From NCBI GenBank assembly GCA_022747635.1, contig JAKTNV010000009.1, forward strand, positions 29,949,622 to 30,013,621: DNA of 64,000 nt. The letters run 5' to 3'. This stretch comes from Hetaerina americana (lineage: Eukaryota > Arthropoda > Insecta > Odonata > Calopterygidae). Both the position numbers and the translations under genes were made by a program. Positions 25,020 to 35,600 of this stretch are shown here, piece after piece. Every line of letters starts with the position of its first letter. The first letter of the stretch is position 1. The notes below the pieces were generated by a model. It was not told the origin of the DNA. It was given only the letters and a program-made list of their open reading frames with translations, and did no database searches.

Positions 25020-25751
25020 TGTCGTAAAGACATGGGAAGGACGACCCGACTTTGGGTAAGAGTGAAGCCAGCAAGACACTCTGCGATCCTCAGCCGTTTA
25101 TTAGAGGGGTCAGATTGGTAATGTTGACTCGATCAAGCACCGGAACGGGTAAGGCAGGGAACTTACAGGGGAAAGGAAGTATTCGGGCGGGAATCATCCG
25201 CAGACGTGCTGGCAGCCGACTGATGAACGCGGGGCTTCGTCGATGGCGGTGGCCTAGCGGGGAGTCCGATGTCGGTGGTCTAGCGGGGAGTCCCTCGGAT
25301 ACTCCGATGCGGCGGCGACCAACGGGCGAACACAGGGTCTCGGCAGCAGGTTATATCAGTAGACTGCCCCTCTATCGCGTCGGTCCGGATCGCCTCCCTG
25401 GTCCTCTCTTTCTCCGCCCCCGCACCACACTCCCGACCCAAGCTGGTCCGCGCGCGGCGGCACCCCTCCCTAGGGCCTTCCCCGTGACGTTGGTCACTGG
25501 CCCGGTAGCCCCTCCTCCCACCTGGGATTCCCTCCCTGGAGGCGTAGGAAGGATCATTGCCCCCGAGGCCCTTTGGCGGTGCCCAAGAAACCGCTAGGGT
25601 TATAGAAACCCTTCCTACGACCTCGCCGAGGCTTTCCCGCTTTAGGTCTTCCGGGCCTTTCCCGTGACGTCAAAGAGTCCGTCGCCTATCACAGGCATTG
25701 TCTGGTCATGCCCCAAAAGCTTACAACGGCGAGAACAGAGCCCTCACCACA
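25020..25751 (-). repeat. 3' LTR
   Basis: It starts tgtcgtaaag and ends caccaca on the plus strand (TG...CA ends). A minus-strand AATAAA lies at 25097-25102, about 80 bases before the element's 3' end, and is a plausible polyadenylation signal. A TATA-like site (minus-strand TATAAC) lies at about 25350-25355. The 181-codon plus-strand frame inside the LTR is repeated identically in the other LTR; it is antisense to the element and probably not a gene. Confidence 0.95.
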
Positions 25752-26410
25752 TCACCCTCGCGGAAAAATAAACCCCCAGGTATTAGGGGTTGGCGCCAGC
25801 CCCTCTCTTTGCGGTCTGGGCACGACCCTGCTGTTTATAGGTGTCCAGGTGCCCGAAACCACACAACACGTGGCGGAGTAATAGGGAAGGGGGAAGGGAA
25901 GAGAGGGAGTTTGGTGCACTGACCTACCAACATTTCCAAAGGTTACAATACAATACAACTTACAAACAAATAAATAAGTACACTTGGTGAATTCAAGGCA
26001 GGTAGTTCACATAGCAAGATACGAAATTCTCATGGTTCATGAATGTTTAACACGAATGTCTGAAATCTATATACACTTCTAAATATTGTCTTAATAACTA
26101 AAAGAGGAAATTTTACATTTTCTTACATATAGGGATGCTTGTCGACTCTGAAAAATATCTTACACACTAAAACGGAATTTTTACATTTTCAGATATTTGA
26201 CCAACCTTAAAAATGTCTTAATTATTGTAAACAGAATTTTTCACATCCCGACACTCAAATACTATTTCACGCCTTGAAAATGGACACCCTTATTAAATAC
26301 AGAAATATCACCTTCGTTCACCCGTATTTCAATTCACAATCACAAAAAGGAAGAGGTCACCTTTTCGTTCACACGTTTTAAGTTCACATCACAGATCACT
26401 AAAACAGAAG
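25752..26410 (-). other. Gypsy 3' untranslated region
   Basis: About 660 bases lie between the pol stop and the 3' LTR. There is no third open frame of note. The expected polypurine tract next to the LTR is weak; only GCGAGGGTGA is visible on the minus strand. Confidence 0.7.
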
Positions 26411-29400
26411 TCACTTCATCGTTCCCGCAGTCTTGTCCTGCGCGGGGTCTTCCCTGAGATGTCCCGGGCGCGGTCGTAGGTTGTACCGGTGTCGGGGAAG
26501 GGAATGCTTCTCTAATTGGGCGGTCGACGTAGGCGTCTTCGGATCGTTAGGGTTTGGCGAAAGGGATGAGGGACAAGGTTCTTGCAGATCTGGGGTATGA
26601 TGTGATATGTGGGTATCGTTCGCAGGTGTTCCCTCGAGGAACCTTGGTGGAGTACTGGGTACGGGATCTGGGGGTAAGGGAAGAATATTGCGCAGATGTG
26701 CAATGAATCTACGACCACTCTGGAGATTTTCGATGTCTAGCGTCACCGGGCTTCTCACTCTAGTGACTTTGTACGGCCCGATCCACCTGGATTCCAACTT
26801 CCTAGATTTTCCGGGGGATGGAGCCATATTCCGTAACAGGACTAACTGGCCTACAGAAATTGCTGGCAAGGACAAGCCTTCATTATGGCGAGTATATTCT
26901 TTGTTCTTATTTTGTCTATTAAACTCAGTTGCTTGTCCGTGCGCCACGCGTAAGCGTTGGATTAATTCACTAGGGTAATCGGACTCCGATTCGGCATGTG
27001 CTAGCGTCGGCGAGAGGACGTCATCCCAGGGCATCATTAACTCACGGCCGTATAGTAAGTATGCTGGAGAATAGCCAGTCATCCTATTTTTCGTGTTCCG
27101 GTAAACAAACAAAGCAAAATTTAGGTGTTCATCCCAGTCGCTGTGGTCTTGCTCCACGTAATGCGAAATTATGTTTGAAAATGACTGATGAGCTCGTTCT
27201 AGCCTCCCATTAGCCGACGGGTTATAGGGGGAAGTGAATATAGCGGTTATCTTTAAAACCTGGCACACGTTTTTCATTAAATTGGATGTGAAATTCGCCC
27301 CTCTGTCCGTGAGAAGATACTGAGGAACGCCATGGCGACAAATGATATGTTCCGCAAACGCGCGGGCTATGGTTTTGGCTGATTGATCCGGTATCGCAAC
27401 TGCTTCGGCGTATCGAGTGAAATGGTCCTGACAAGTTAAAATGTACCTATTTCCTCGATGAGATTTAGGAAGTGGGCCCACTATGTCAATCGCTACTTTT
27501 TCCCAAGGGCGAGTGGCTTCCGAAACCGGTTGCAAGGGAATATGCTGGATCGGAGCCTTACGCTTTTTACATTCCAAGCAATTGTTTACATAGGTGCGTA
27601 CGTCGGAGTAACAACCCTCCCAGAAGAAGTGTCTTCGTACGAGGTCTAGTGTTTTGTCAACGCCGCAGTGGCCGGCTAGCGGCGACTCATGGCACCGCTC
27701 TAAAATATGTTTCCTCATTGACTGTGGAGCGCATAAAACTAGAGATGGACCCAGGAGTTCAACAGTCACCTTATACAGAAGGCCACGCTCGTCGTAGAAA
27801 TAATTTAAATCGTTCCGACGAGCAAGAACATGGAGGGCAACGAGCGATGGACAATCGGCTTGCTCTCTAAGTATTTTTTCTTTGTCCCAATTTATATTAC
27901 AGTCACGGGCATCGAGAGAATTTACGTTGGTCGGTACCCTAGACAAGGCGTCGCTGTGAGATATTTCTTTCCCTCGGCGATACTTAACGTCGAAGGAATA
28001 CTCGCTCAATTCCATTACCCATCTGGCGAGGCGCGGCTTCGGCTCCTTAAGTGACAATAACCATTTCAGAGGCTTGTGGTCAGTGCAGAGAGTAAAGCGT
28101 CGACCCAACAAGTACACACGAAATTTTTTTACCATCTCGACCACCGCCAAGCATTCTAATTCGGTGGCTGAATACGATTTTTGGGCTTTGTGTAATTGGC
28201 GGCTGGCGTACGCAACGGGATGTTCTCCATCCTCCAACTCCTGTGACAATATACCCCCTAGGGCGTAGCTGGACGCATCCGTGGTGAGAATAAACTGTTT
28301 GGAAAAGTCGGGGAATTTTAGAACAGGATGAGTTGCTAGGCAATTCCTTAAATGTTCGAAAGCACCTTGTTGCTCCTCTCCCCAAATAAAATGCACCTCC
28401 TTACGGATTAACTTCGTGAGAGCACTAGATATTTTGGCAAAATTAGGGATGAACTTTCTATAATATCCCGCGAGTCCAAGAAAAGATTGGACGGTTTTCA
28501 CATTCGTCGGTGTCGGAAATGTTTGTAGACATTCAATCTTTTCGTCGTCCGGCTGTATTCCTTCTGCCGAAATGAAGTGTCCAACGAATTTGACTTTCTG
28601 TCGGAAAAAGTGGCATTTTTTTTGTTTGAGTTTTAAATTTGCGTTACGAAGCCTGCTAAATATTGCACTTAAGCCGGCGATGTGACCTTCCCACGCCTGA
28701 TCATATCGCAAAATATCGTCTAAATAACAAATGCATCCGTTCAGGAGAAGCCCTTCCAGTACCTTCGTCATAAGGCGAGAAAACGTGGAGGGAGCGTTCG
28801 CCAGGCCAAAACTCATTCGATTACATTGGAAATGCCCGTCAGGTGTGCTGAAGGCTGTATATTCTTTACTCTGCTCGTGCATTTCTACTTGCCAATAACC
28901 ACTGCACAAATCCATCGTGGAAAAATAGCGTGCGCCTCCTAAGTGATCAAATATTTCCTCTAGGTTAGGCAACGGGAATACTTCTTTTTTAGTAACGCTA
29001 TTTAGCGCACGATAGTCTATGCAAGGACGGTACTGGATGGGCTCTCCGAGCGGCGATCTTTTCTTTACCAAAATAATTGGAGAGGACCAAGGGCTCGTTG
29101 ATGGTGAAATTATGCCCTGTTCAAGCATCTCTGAAATGCAATTATTCAGAGTAGTCCGCTGTGAATGAGGAACGCGGTACGGTGGTTTCTTTACAGGTAT
29201 TGCATTTCCCACATCGATCACGTGCTTGACCATATTTGTACAGCCTAAAGCATTTCTGCTGTGAACAAAAATATCAGAATAACTCGATATGAGTATCCTC
29301 AATGAATCTAAGGCTTCCGGTGGGACGTGACTGAAATCAAATAGTGTTAAAAATGGTTCTTCCGACTGTTCTTCAGGCCAAAATTCGTTCCCTTCACAAG

Positions 29401-30610
29401 AGAGTTCGTTTACGGTGGATGTTATTTCCTCTTCCACAAACGGTTCTGCTGGAATATTCGCCCCTTTGTGGAAGATTAGATCATTAGCTTCGGGATTAAC
29501 AAGTAATATGGGAGCGAGACCTTCATTCGAAACTTTAGCAACTACTGATAGCACGCTAGCATTCTCATTGCTCCCTCCAAGGAGAACATTTTTTCCGACC
29601 AACTTTTCGTTTCTAGCCCAAAATAACACGACTGACCTGGGGGGTACTCTAACGCTTTCCTCAATACAAAAATCCTCAAAGCCATTTTCAGCGCCCGGAA
29701 AATCTCTCTCTATTAATGACCGTGCGATATGCCCAGTGGCCGCATCCGAGACCAAACACACAGACTTAGGGGTCTCAAATGGCCTAGCGTATTCATCGCC
29801 TGTCTCCTCACTCTCTATTTCACCTTCCGTTGCAATGGTGGCTTTCCTTTCTGAATGCGTTTGGGTTCCCTTCCACTCGCGTGGGTTATCTTGCACCTCC
29901 ACGTGCTTGGGAGAAAAATCGATCTTCTCGGATCTCTCAATGTTCCTTAAAATTCCCAAATCCAAGCAAGAAGCTGAATGCGGTTTGTAAATATCCTCTT
30001 GAGCCGTCAGCGACGGATTGTCGGAACTCAAAGGACACTGAAAATTGTCTTCTTTGATGGGCCCAGTACCTTTCGGGGAACCAACCTCCGAGTCAATCTC
30101 GAAATCTCCTGAAGGTGGGTCATCATCAAATGAAATTAAGTCAATGTCAACTCGTTTGGTGATGCTGGATGTCAATGGTATTTGGTGCTCCCTATTAACC
30201 GTTAATATTGAGAGGTCTAAATTTATGGTGCAGCTGTAAGTTACCATGAAATCTAACCCAAGAATTCCATCATAGGGCGTATTTCCTAGATCTATTATCA
30301 GGACATCATGAGGATATGCCTTACTGTCAATCACAAATGGGACGAAGCACTGACCGCTAACCGTTAAAGTATGTCCAGAAGCACTTTTAATGGGAGTGTA
30401 ATACGGAACAAGTTCTAATTTTGTTGAGGCTAAATTCCGTCTATGAAAAATAGTGATTGCTGCACCGGTGTCCACGAGGAATTTATACCTTCGCCCAAGG
30501 ATATTTATTTGTATTGTCATACCAGCCTCCGGTATCACGGACAAGATTAATGGGTCCCCGACCTCGTGGTCGGGGTTGGCCAGTTTCCCTGTTTCTTTAT
30601 GCTTTGGCAA
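26411..30610 (-). CDS. pol: Pol polyprotein (protease, RT, RNase H, integrase)
   Basis: The frame is about 1,399 codons, open from near 30610, where the first codon is TTG; it is probably made as a Gag-Pol fusion by -1 frameshifting. Protease: LVDTGAAITIF (active DTG at about 47-49) and ILGLDF (116-121). A long linker (about 135-440) is acidic at first and then contains RVPPRSVVLFWARNEK. RT: STMDLCSGYWQ (Asp 567) and CYLDDIL (Asp 631 and 632). RNase H: LTTDASSYALGG (Asp 778), ATELE (817) and CTDHKPLKW (844). Integrase: zinc finger H974, H981, C1011, C1014, then Asp 1042 (IDIVGPLP), Asp 1102 (TDRGANF) and Glu 1138 (NGRLERAH), with 35 residues between the last two. A GPY module follows (WIGPYKV, 1276-1282), then a Pro-rich basic tail. 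All catalytic residues are present. Confidence 0.96.
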   Translation of the reverse strand: MPKHKETGKLANPDHEVGDPLILSVIPEAGMTIQINILGRRYKFLVDTGAAITIFHRRNLASTKLELVPYYTPIKSASGHTLTVSGQCFVPFVIDSKAYPHDVLIIDLGNTPYDGILGLDFMVTYSCTINLDLSILTVNREHQIPLTSSITKRVDIDLISFDDDPPSGDFEIDSEVGSPKGTGPIKEDNFQCPLSSDNPSLTAQEDIYKPHSASCLDLGILRNIERSEKIDFSPKHVEVQDNPREWKGTQTHSERKATIATEGEIESEETGDEYARPFETPKSVCLVSDAATGHIARSLIERDFPGAENGFEDFCIEESVRVPPRSVVLFWARNEKLVGKNVLLGGSNENASVLSVVAKVSNEGLAPILLVNPEANDLIFHKGANIPAEPFVEEEITSTVNELSCEGNEFWPEEQSEEPFLTLFDFSHVPPEALDSLRILISSYSDIFVHSRNALGCTNMVKHVIDVGNAIPVKKPPYRVPHSQRTTLNNCISEMLEQGIISPSTSPWSSPIILVKKRSPLGEPIQYRPCIDYRALNSVTKKEVFPLPNLEEIFDHLGGARYFSTMDLCSGYWQVEMHEQSKEYTAFSTPDGHFQCNRMSFGLANAPSTFSRLMTKVLEGLLLNGCICYLDDILRYDQAWEGHIAGLSAIFSRLRNANLKLKQKKCHFFRQKVKFVGHFISAEGIQPDDEKIECLQTFPTPTNVKTVQSFLGLAGYYRKFIPNFAKISSALTKLIRKEVHFIWGEEQQGAFEHLRNCLATHPVLKFPDFSKQFILTTDASSYALGGILSQELEDGEHPVAYASRQLHKAQKSYSATELECLAVVEMVKKFRVYLLGRRFTLCTDHKPLKWLLSLKEPKPRLARWVMELSEYSFDVKYRRGKEISHSDALSRVPTNVNSLDARDCNINWDKEKILREQADCPSLVALHVLARRNDLNYFYDERGLLYKVTVELLGPSLVLCAPQSMRKHILERCHESPLAGHCGVDKTLDLVRRHFFWEGCYSDVRTYVNNCLECKKRKAPIQHIPLQPVSEATRPWEKVAIDIVGPLPKSHRGNRYILTCQDHFTRYAEAVAIPDQSAKTIARAFAEHIICRHGVPQYLLTDRGANFTSNLMKNVCQVLKITAIFTSPYNPSANGRLERAHQSFSNIISHYVEQDHSDWDEHLNFALFVYRNTKNRMTGYSPAYLLYGRELMMPWDDVLSPTLAHAESESDYPSELIQRLRVAHGQATEFNRQNKNKEYTRHNEGLSLPAISVGQLVLLRNMAPSPGKSRKLESRWIGPYKVTRVRSPVTLDIENLQSGRRFIAHLRNILPLPPDPVPSTPPRFLEGTPANDTHISHHTPDLQEPCPSSLSPNPNDPKTPTSTAQLEKHSLPRHRYNLRPRPGHLREDPAQDKTAGTMK

Positions 30611-31752
30611 TCAATCGGGCGGTGCCCAGACTTGTGACACAGTCCACAAAGTAGTAGTGGGCATTCTCTTGAAATGTGCGTAGTTTCACCGCACTGAAAG
30701 CAACTTCGTGAATTAGCGAGGCATTGCCGGGAAATGTGTCCTAAGCGGCCGCACCTGTAGCACTTGCGTGGAGGTGGTGGGGAAAAGGGACGGCTGTTTG
30801 AATGCGTAGAGCGGTGATTCTCACGGGAAGAATATTTTGTGCCTGTGACAATAGAGTGGATATTCTCTGCTTGCTGGGCGAAAAGAGGATCAACTGATGA
30901 GCGACAGGCAGGGGAGAATGGGATTGGAAGGGTATGTGGGGGTGAGAGGTAATTAATTCGGGATTGAGGCAAGTAATGACTGGGAACGTCTGCCACTCTA
31001 ACTGCATAATTCCTGACATGCGCTTCCTCAATCCGTGCCAGTTCTTCAGCCTCTAAAATGGTCTTTGGGTTCCGTACGACAACAAATCTACCCAATTCTT
31101 CTCTTAGTCCCAGTAAAAACTGTGTCAAAAGCCTATGACTAAGAATGGAATTTGTGGAGTCTGATTTCGGATCAGGAAATGTTTCCTTTAACTGTCGCGA
31201 GAGTGTGCGTAGCCGGGTGGAAAAGTCGTTAACAGACTCGAGGGGGCGTTGTATACACGAGTTAAACATCCGTTCAATTGCAATTGGTGAAGTCCTTAAG
31301 GAGAATCTGCGCTTAAGATTTAATGAAAAATTTTGGAAACTGTCTAAGATGTGAGGGTTCGCCTCAACATATTCGGCTGCGGAGCCACTCAGCCTTAACC
31401 GTGCAATACATAGGGTTTGTACTTCCGTCCAGGCACTGATATGACTGACTATCTCCAAGCATTCTAAGAATTTACTAATGGAGGTATCATCGTCTCCATT
31501 AAAGTTTGGGACAAGATACGCCTGACTACCTATCGCGGCAGGCGGCTGGGGGAGGGTTGTACTAGCAGTTGGAATCTTCGGGTCAACGGACGGCACATCA
31601 GCTGATAATGTATTTACAAAGGGGTTGAAATTCGAACTCGGATCAGCTGAGTAGGAATATGGGATTTCGGGAGATACAGAAATAAAAGGATTGGTAGAAT
31701 AAGAGAGGAAAGGATTGTACGAATACATGACTGTAGATAAATTATGTAACAT
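30547..31752 (-). CDS. gag: Gag polyprotein of the gypsy element
   Basis: This 401-residue structural protein would assemble the cytoplasmic particle and package element RNA. Residues 80-250 form a capsid-like segment (VPNFNGDDDTSISKFLECLE onward). Residues 285-330 are basic and Ser/Pro-rich. Three zinc knuckles close the protein: CYRCGRLGHISRQC (331-344), CFQCGETTHISREC (351-364) and a third variant, CGLCHKSGHRPIDC (369-382). The start is the first ATG after the 5' LTR, about 120 bases inside it. Gag ends 64 bases past the beginning of the open pol frame, and the two frames differ by -1. A decayed relative of this gag lies at 52530-53560. Confidence 0.95.
   Translation of the reverse strand: MLHNLSTVMYSYNPFLSYSTNPFISVSPEIPYSYSADPSSNFNPFVNTLSADVPSVDPKIPTASTTLPQPPAAIGSQAYLVPNFNGDDDTSISKFLECLEIVSHISAWTEVQTLCIARLRLSGSAAEYVEANPHILDSFQNFSLNLKRRFSLRTSPIAIERMFNSCIQRPLESVNDFSTRLRTLSRQLKETFPDPKSDSTNSILSHRLLTQFLLGLREELGRFVVVRNPKTILEAEELARIEEAHVRNYAVRVADVPSHYLPQSRINYLSPPHTLPIPFSPACRSSVDPLFAQQAENIHSIVTGTKYSSRENHRSTHSNSRPFSPPPPRKCYRCGRLGHISRQCLANSRSCFQCGETTHISRECPLLLCGLCHKSGHRPIDCQSIKKQGNWPTPTTRSGTH
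30556..30575 (-). promoter_or_regulatory. Frameshift-stimulating hairpin
   Basis: CCCCGACC pairs with GGTCGGGG across a four-base loop on the minus strand. It sits seven bases after the slippery heptamer, the usual spacing for a stimulatory RNA structure. Confidence 0.85.
30583..30589 (-). promoter_or_regulatory. -1 ribosomal frameshift slippery site
   Basis: The minus strand reads GGGAAAC, phased in gag as G GGA AAC (codons for Gly389 and Asn390), exactly the X XXY YYZ pattern. Slipping back one base gives GGG AAA and continues into the pol frame. Seven bases downstream is a perfect 8-bp hairpin (30556-30563 with 30568-30575, loop of four). The pol frame has no ATG near its beginning, which fits frameshift expression. 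Confidence 0.88.
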
Positions 31753-31851
31753 TCAAAATGTAAGAAATAAATCAAATGAAAATGCACTAAGCCTTAAATA
31801 TGGATACCGGCACAATGATCTGTTTAGGGGAACAGGGAGCGGATTCTTCCT

Positions 31852-31869
31852 CTTATACACCTGACACCA
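31852..31869 (-). promoter_or_regulatory. Candidate primer binding site
   Basis: On the minus strand, five bases after the 5' LTR, the sequence reads TGGTGTCAGG and then diverges. TGG pairs with the CCA end of a tRNA, and the next seven bases fit the acceptor end of an insect tRNA-Leu. Only about ten bases fit, so the identity of the tRNA is tentative. Confidence 0.45.
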
Positions 31870-31874
31870 AATTA

Positions 31875-32606
31875 TGTCGTAAAGACATGGGAAGGACGAC
31901 CCGACTTTGGGTAAGAGTGAAGCCAGCAAGACACTCTGCGATCCTCAGCCGTTTATTAGAGGGGTCAGATTGGTAATGTTGACTCGATCAAGCACCGGAA
32001 CGGGTAAGGCAGGGAACTTACAGGGGAAAGGAAGTATTCGGGCGGGAATCATCCGCAGACGTGCTGGCAGCCGACTGATGAACGCGGGGCTTCGTCGATG
32101 GCGGTGGCCTAGCGGGGAGTCCGATGTCGGTGGTCTAGCGGGGAGTCCCTCGGATACTCCGATGCGGCGGCGACCAACGGGCGAACACAGGGTCTCGGCA
32201 GCAGGTTATATCAGTAGACTGCCCCTCTATCGCGTCGGTCCGGATCGCCTCCCTGGTCCTCTCTTTCTCCGCCCCCGCACCACACTCCCGACCCAAGCTG
32301 GTCCGCGCGCGGCGGCACCCCTCCCTAGGGCCTTCCCCGTGACGTTGGTCACTGGCCCGGTAGCCCCTCCTCCCACCTGGGATTCCCTCCCTGGAGGCGT
32401 AGGAAGGATCATTGCCCCCGAGGCCCTTTGGCGGTGCCCAAGAAACCGCTAGGGTTATAGAAACCCTTCCTACGACCTCGCCGAGGCTTTCCCGCTTTAG
32501 GTCTTCCGGGCCTTTCCCGTGACGTCAAAGAGTCCGTCGCCTATCACAGGCATTGTCTGGTCATGCCCCAAAAGCTTACAACGGCGAGAACAGAGCCCTC
32601 ACCACA
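31875..32606 (-). repeat. 5' LTR
   Basis: This is the second 732-bp copy, offset from the first by exactly 6,855 bases. Transcription would start within it and run leftwards. The translated frames compared across it are identical to those of the 3' LTR. Confidence 0.95.
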
Positions 32607-32610
32607 GTAT
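32607..32610. repeat. Right target-site duplication (gtat)
   Basis: The bases gtat directly follow the 5' LTR and match 25016-25019. Confidence 0.85.
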
Positions 32611-35600
32611 CATGACGAACTGTCGCATCCGATCAAACCTTTCATTATTTGTTTCCAGAGGTATGCGATGACTTCAGGAGAAGGGGGTATAAATTTTCTG
32701 AATACTTGCAATAGCCAGACGAGATATAAATGAATTAAATTCCTTTCTACGACGGGACATTATTATAAGGAAATTTAAGAAATTAAGATACGGGAAAATC
32801 TGCCAAAGCAAATAATAATACAGAGCAGAGACGTAGACTGTACTGCTAAGAAATCGACGACGGTTATCACCAGAGGAGAGAATACTCACTTCACGAGAAT
32901 GAGCAGTTGGTGATGATAGATAAGGTCTCCGGGGCTTTCTTCAGCGTTGGTTTATTTGTTACTATGATAATTTTTCAGGAATTCCGGCAGGATTCTCCAC
33001 AAAAACCAGAGAGACCTTCAGCATCACCATTTACTTGCTTTCACTTCACCTAAAGCTATAGGGTGTCAAAACCACCGCTAAAACTGATGAAGTAATAAGA
33101 CGGATAATGTGTGTGGAGAAAGATGTGACAATACATAGAGGAACGTAGATATTATGAGAATATCTAGACAAGAGCGTGGGCCGAGGAAGTTTTGGAACGG
33201 AAATCATCATAGCGACGGCGGAGAAGGAAGCGGCCAGAAAAATGGACGAATTAGGTGAACTAAAATGTAAAAATTGAAAGATGGGAGTGGAACTGTTGTA
33301 AATAACAATAGCCTTAAGGGTGATTTTTCCGCGTATAAGCTTGATGAAATTTTCTCGAGTCTTCCACCGGGGCAGGAGTTCCATGTTGGCCGACGTTTCG
33401 AAGCTCGACACGTGCATTTTCCTTAGGGCAGAGGAGTGCTAGAACTGTATTTTGGCCGATCTCCATGATAGTGTATGCATAGTTTATTATGTTCGTTGAT
33501 AATACATTTGGATATTACAGGCACAATAACACAAAAAACTGGAAATTTTCAACCCTTCTCTTTAATTAAATGCTTTTATTACCTTATTTGATGTTGTAAG
33601 TGAACTTTCCTAGAGTTTATTTGAGCTCAAGATGCTTAATTTGCTTGATAAAAGATGCTTAATTTGCTCTATCCGTGTAAAGTGAGCAATCTAAATTCAG
33701 TCTTGAAAGTCAAAAGTGAAATTTTAACCAATTTAAAGCGAGAAGAATCCCATTTATTTAGATTCATTCTACAGAACATTCAAGGTTCCAAATATTTTAA
33801 GACAATATTTACAGAAAATTTACTACAAGGATAAACTTCCCATGAAAATATTATCCCACGCCTCTTTTCTTTAGAGTTGTTGAGATGAGTTTCTAAAAAT
33901 AGGTGTGCTAGAAGGCTGACAATCCAAAATCAACTAACTCCTTTTTACAAGACTTGAAAACTTCTAGTAATGAAGCCGTTGATTATTTGGCATCCTCAAG
34001 ATGTTTATGACAAAATTCCCGGCATCTCACGTTAACTTCAAGCTTATCCCTTTAACTATGGCCACCTCACTCCAGCCGAGCGTCCGTCGCCTCGGTTCGG
34101 CCCACAATTCCCTTTTAACATCTCCCCGCCGCCCTGTCCTTGCCCTCCTCCTCCAACCAATCACCTTTCGTCACGGAGTTTGCCTGCATGTGACCGCGAC
34201 CATGACGTTTAATTCCACACACACGCACACGAAGGATATATGAAGGAGGACCGAGAAGGCGGGTGGGCAGGGGAAGAGGGAGAAGAGGAAGTCCCGTGGG
34301 GTTCGGGTGAGAGGTTCATACACGACGTGTGGGGAGATTGAGCGGAGATTTTACTGGTCTCGGACATCTCTGGTTCAGGTCGTGGAGTGCATAGCGATTC
34401 CTACATTTTAGGCGTACCTTGAGTTTCTTTACGTTCCGTTGCAGTCGTGTCTTGCGTGCTCACGAAATGGGCCGCACATGCTAATCGCGTCAGACTCACG
34501 GGACGAATAGGGCAAAACTAGCAAGCGACCACATTCATAAATAGGTTAGTCCAATTTTAAGGCAAAAAGATGGCATATAATGCGGCTTGTCTATTCGGAA
34601 CACAAATTTGGTATTGGTGTCGCTTTATTACTGACCTCATTCATCCTAGGAAACTTTATTCTACGGAATTTCAAAGAAATGACGAGACAAAGAGTTTTAC
34701 GCTAAGTATAGATTCATGCTGTCATTCTAATGCGTCATGATTTCTCCAGTTTTATGGTTTTTTATTAAATATGACCGCCTTTAATTTCCACTTAGTCTAT
34801 GGTATATTACTGCAATTCTGAATTGGTTCTCTCTCTTGGGAAAATATAGGGTGTAAATTGGGACGAAGAAGTCTAAGAAGGCACTTGGGATTTTTACAAT
34901 GAGGGACCAATCGATCAATTGGTTTCTTCTCTCTAGAGGCACACTATCTCAAAACTTTCGAGGATGTTTTCTTTTGATGAGGGCTTTATTCTTGATACAG
35001 ATTTAACTATTAAGTATGTAGTTCCTGTCCTCTTTCGTTTTGAATATAGCAGATTGAATATTTCGTTTTCTAAAATATAGCAGAAGCATGTTTTGCAGCT
35101 AACAGTTTGTAATGTACACTATGAAAATGCAACATTACCGTTAATGCCCTTTGTGGATGCGCGCCTTGCCACCAAACCTTAACGGCGAAGGTCAGGCGGA
35201 ATATGGAGGTCAATGAGATATAAAATACTCGCCCAGAATTTTCATTTGATTTGCATTAATGCATTCCACATTACTTTTTTAAAAATCATTCAGATTTTTT
35301 TAGGAGTACTCTCCCAATTTTTCACGTTTCTATCATAGTTTGTATCGCAATCCAAACTGTGATATTTTTCCTGCATAACTCATTGCTTTCAGACAGAATT
35401 TCTCTTAGCACAGTAGTTGTGTTCCGCCTGATGAACGGAATGATTTGCTTGGGTCACTCTACCCTTAATTTCCTGTCTGGCCTTTTGATCTCCTTATTTA
35501 AATTATGAAGGAAGATACATTTGAAGGTGGGCGAAGGAATACATATACTACAGTTTTCCTTCTCTGAGAACCACATCAGGTTCTTCGATTTTATCTGCAG

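Larger units (their letters stand above)
25020..32606 (-). mobile_element. Intact-looking Ty3/gypsy LTR retrotransposon
   Basis: The 7,587-bp element has two 732-bp LTRs of equal length that look identical, a 4-bp target duplication, a gag frame and a pol frame in the order protease, RT, RNase H, integrase. The integrase is last, which defines Ty3/gypsy and not copia. There is no envelope-like frame between pol and the 3' LTR (26410 down to 25752). All coding is on the minus strand, so the 5' LTR is the right-hand one. I see no internal stop in gag or pol. Its base composition is clearly richer in GC than the surrounding DNA. Matching LTRs imply insertion too recent for visible divergence. 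Confidence 0.96.

Noticed and set aside
25052..25597. 181-codon plus-strand open frame, repeated at 31907-32452
   Set aside because: It lies wholly inside the LTRs, antisense to the element. Its repetition only reflects the two matching LTRs, and no domain is visible.
29415..29990. 191-codon plus-strand frame inside the gypsy pol
   Set aside because: It is antisense to the intact pol frame over the protease-RT linker and has no independent support.
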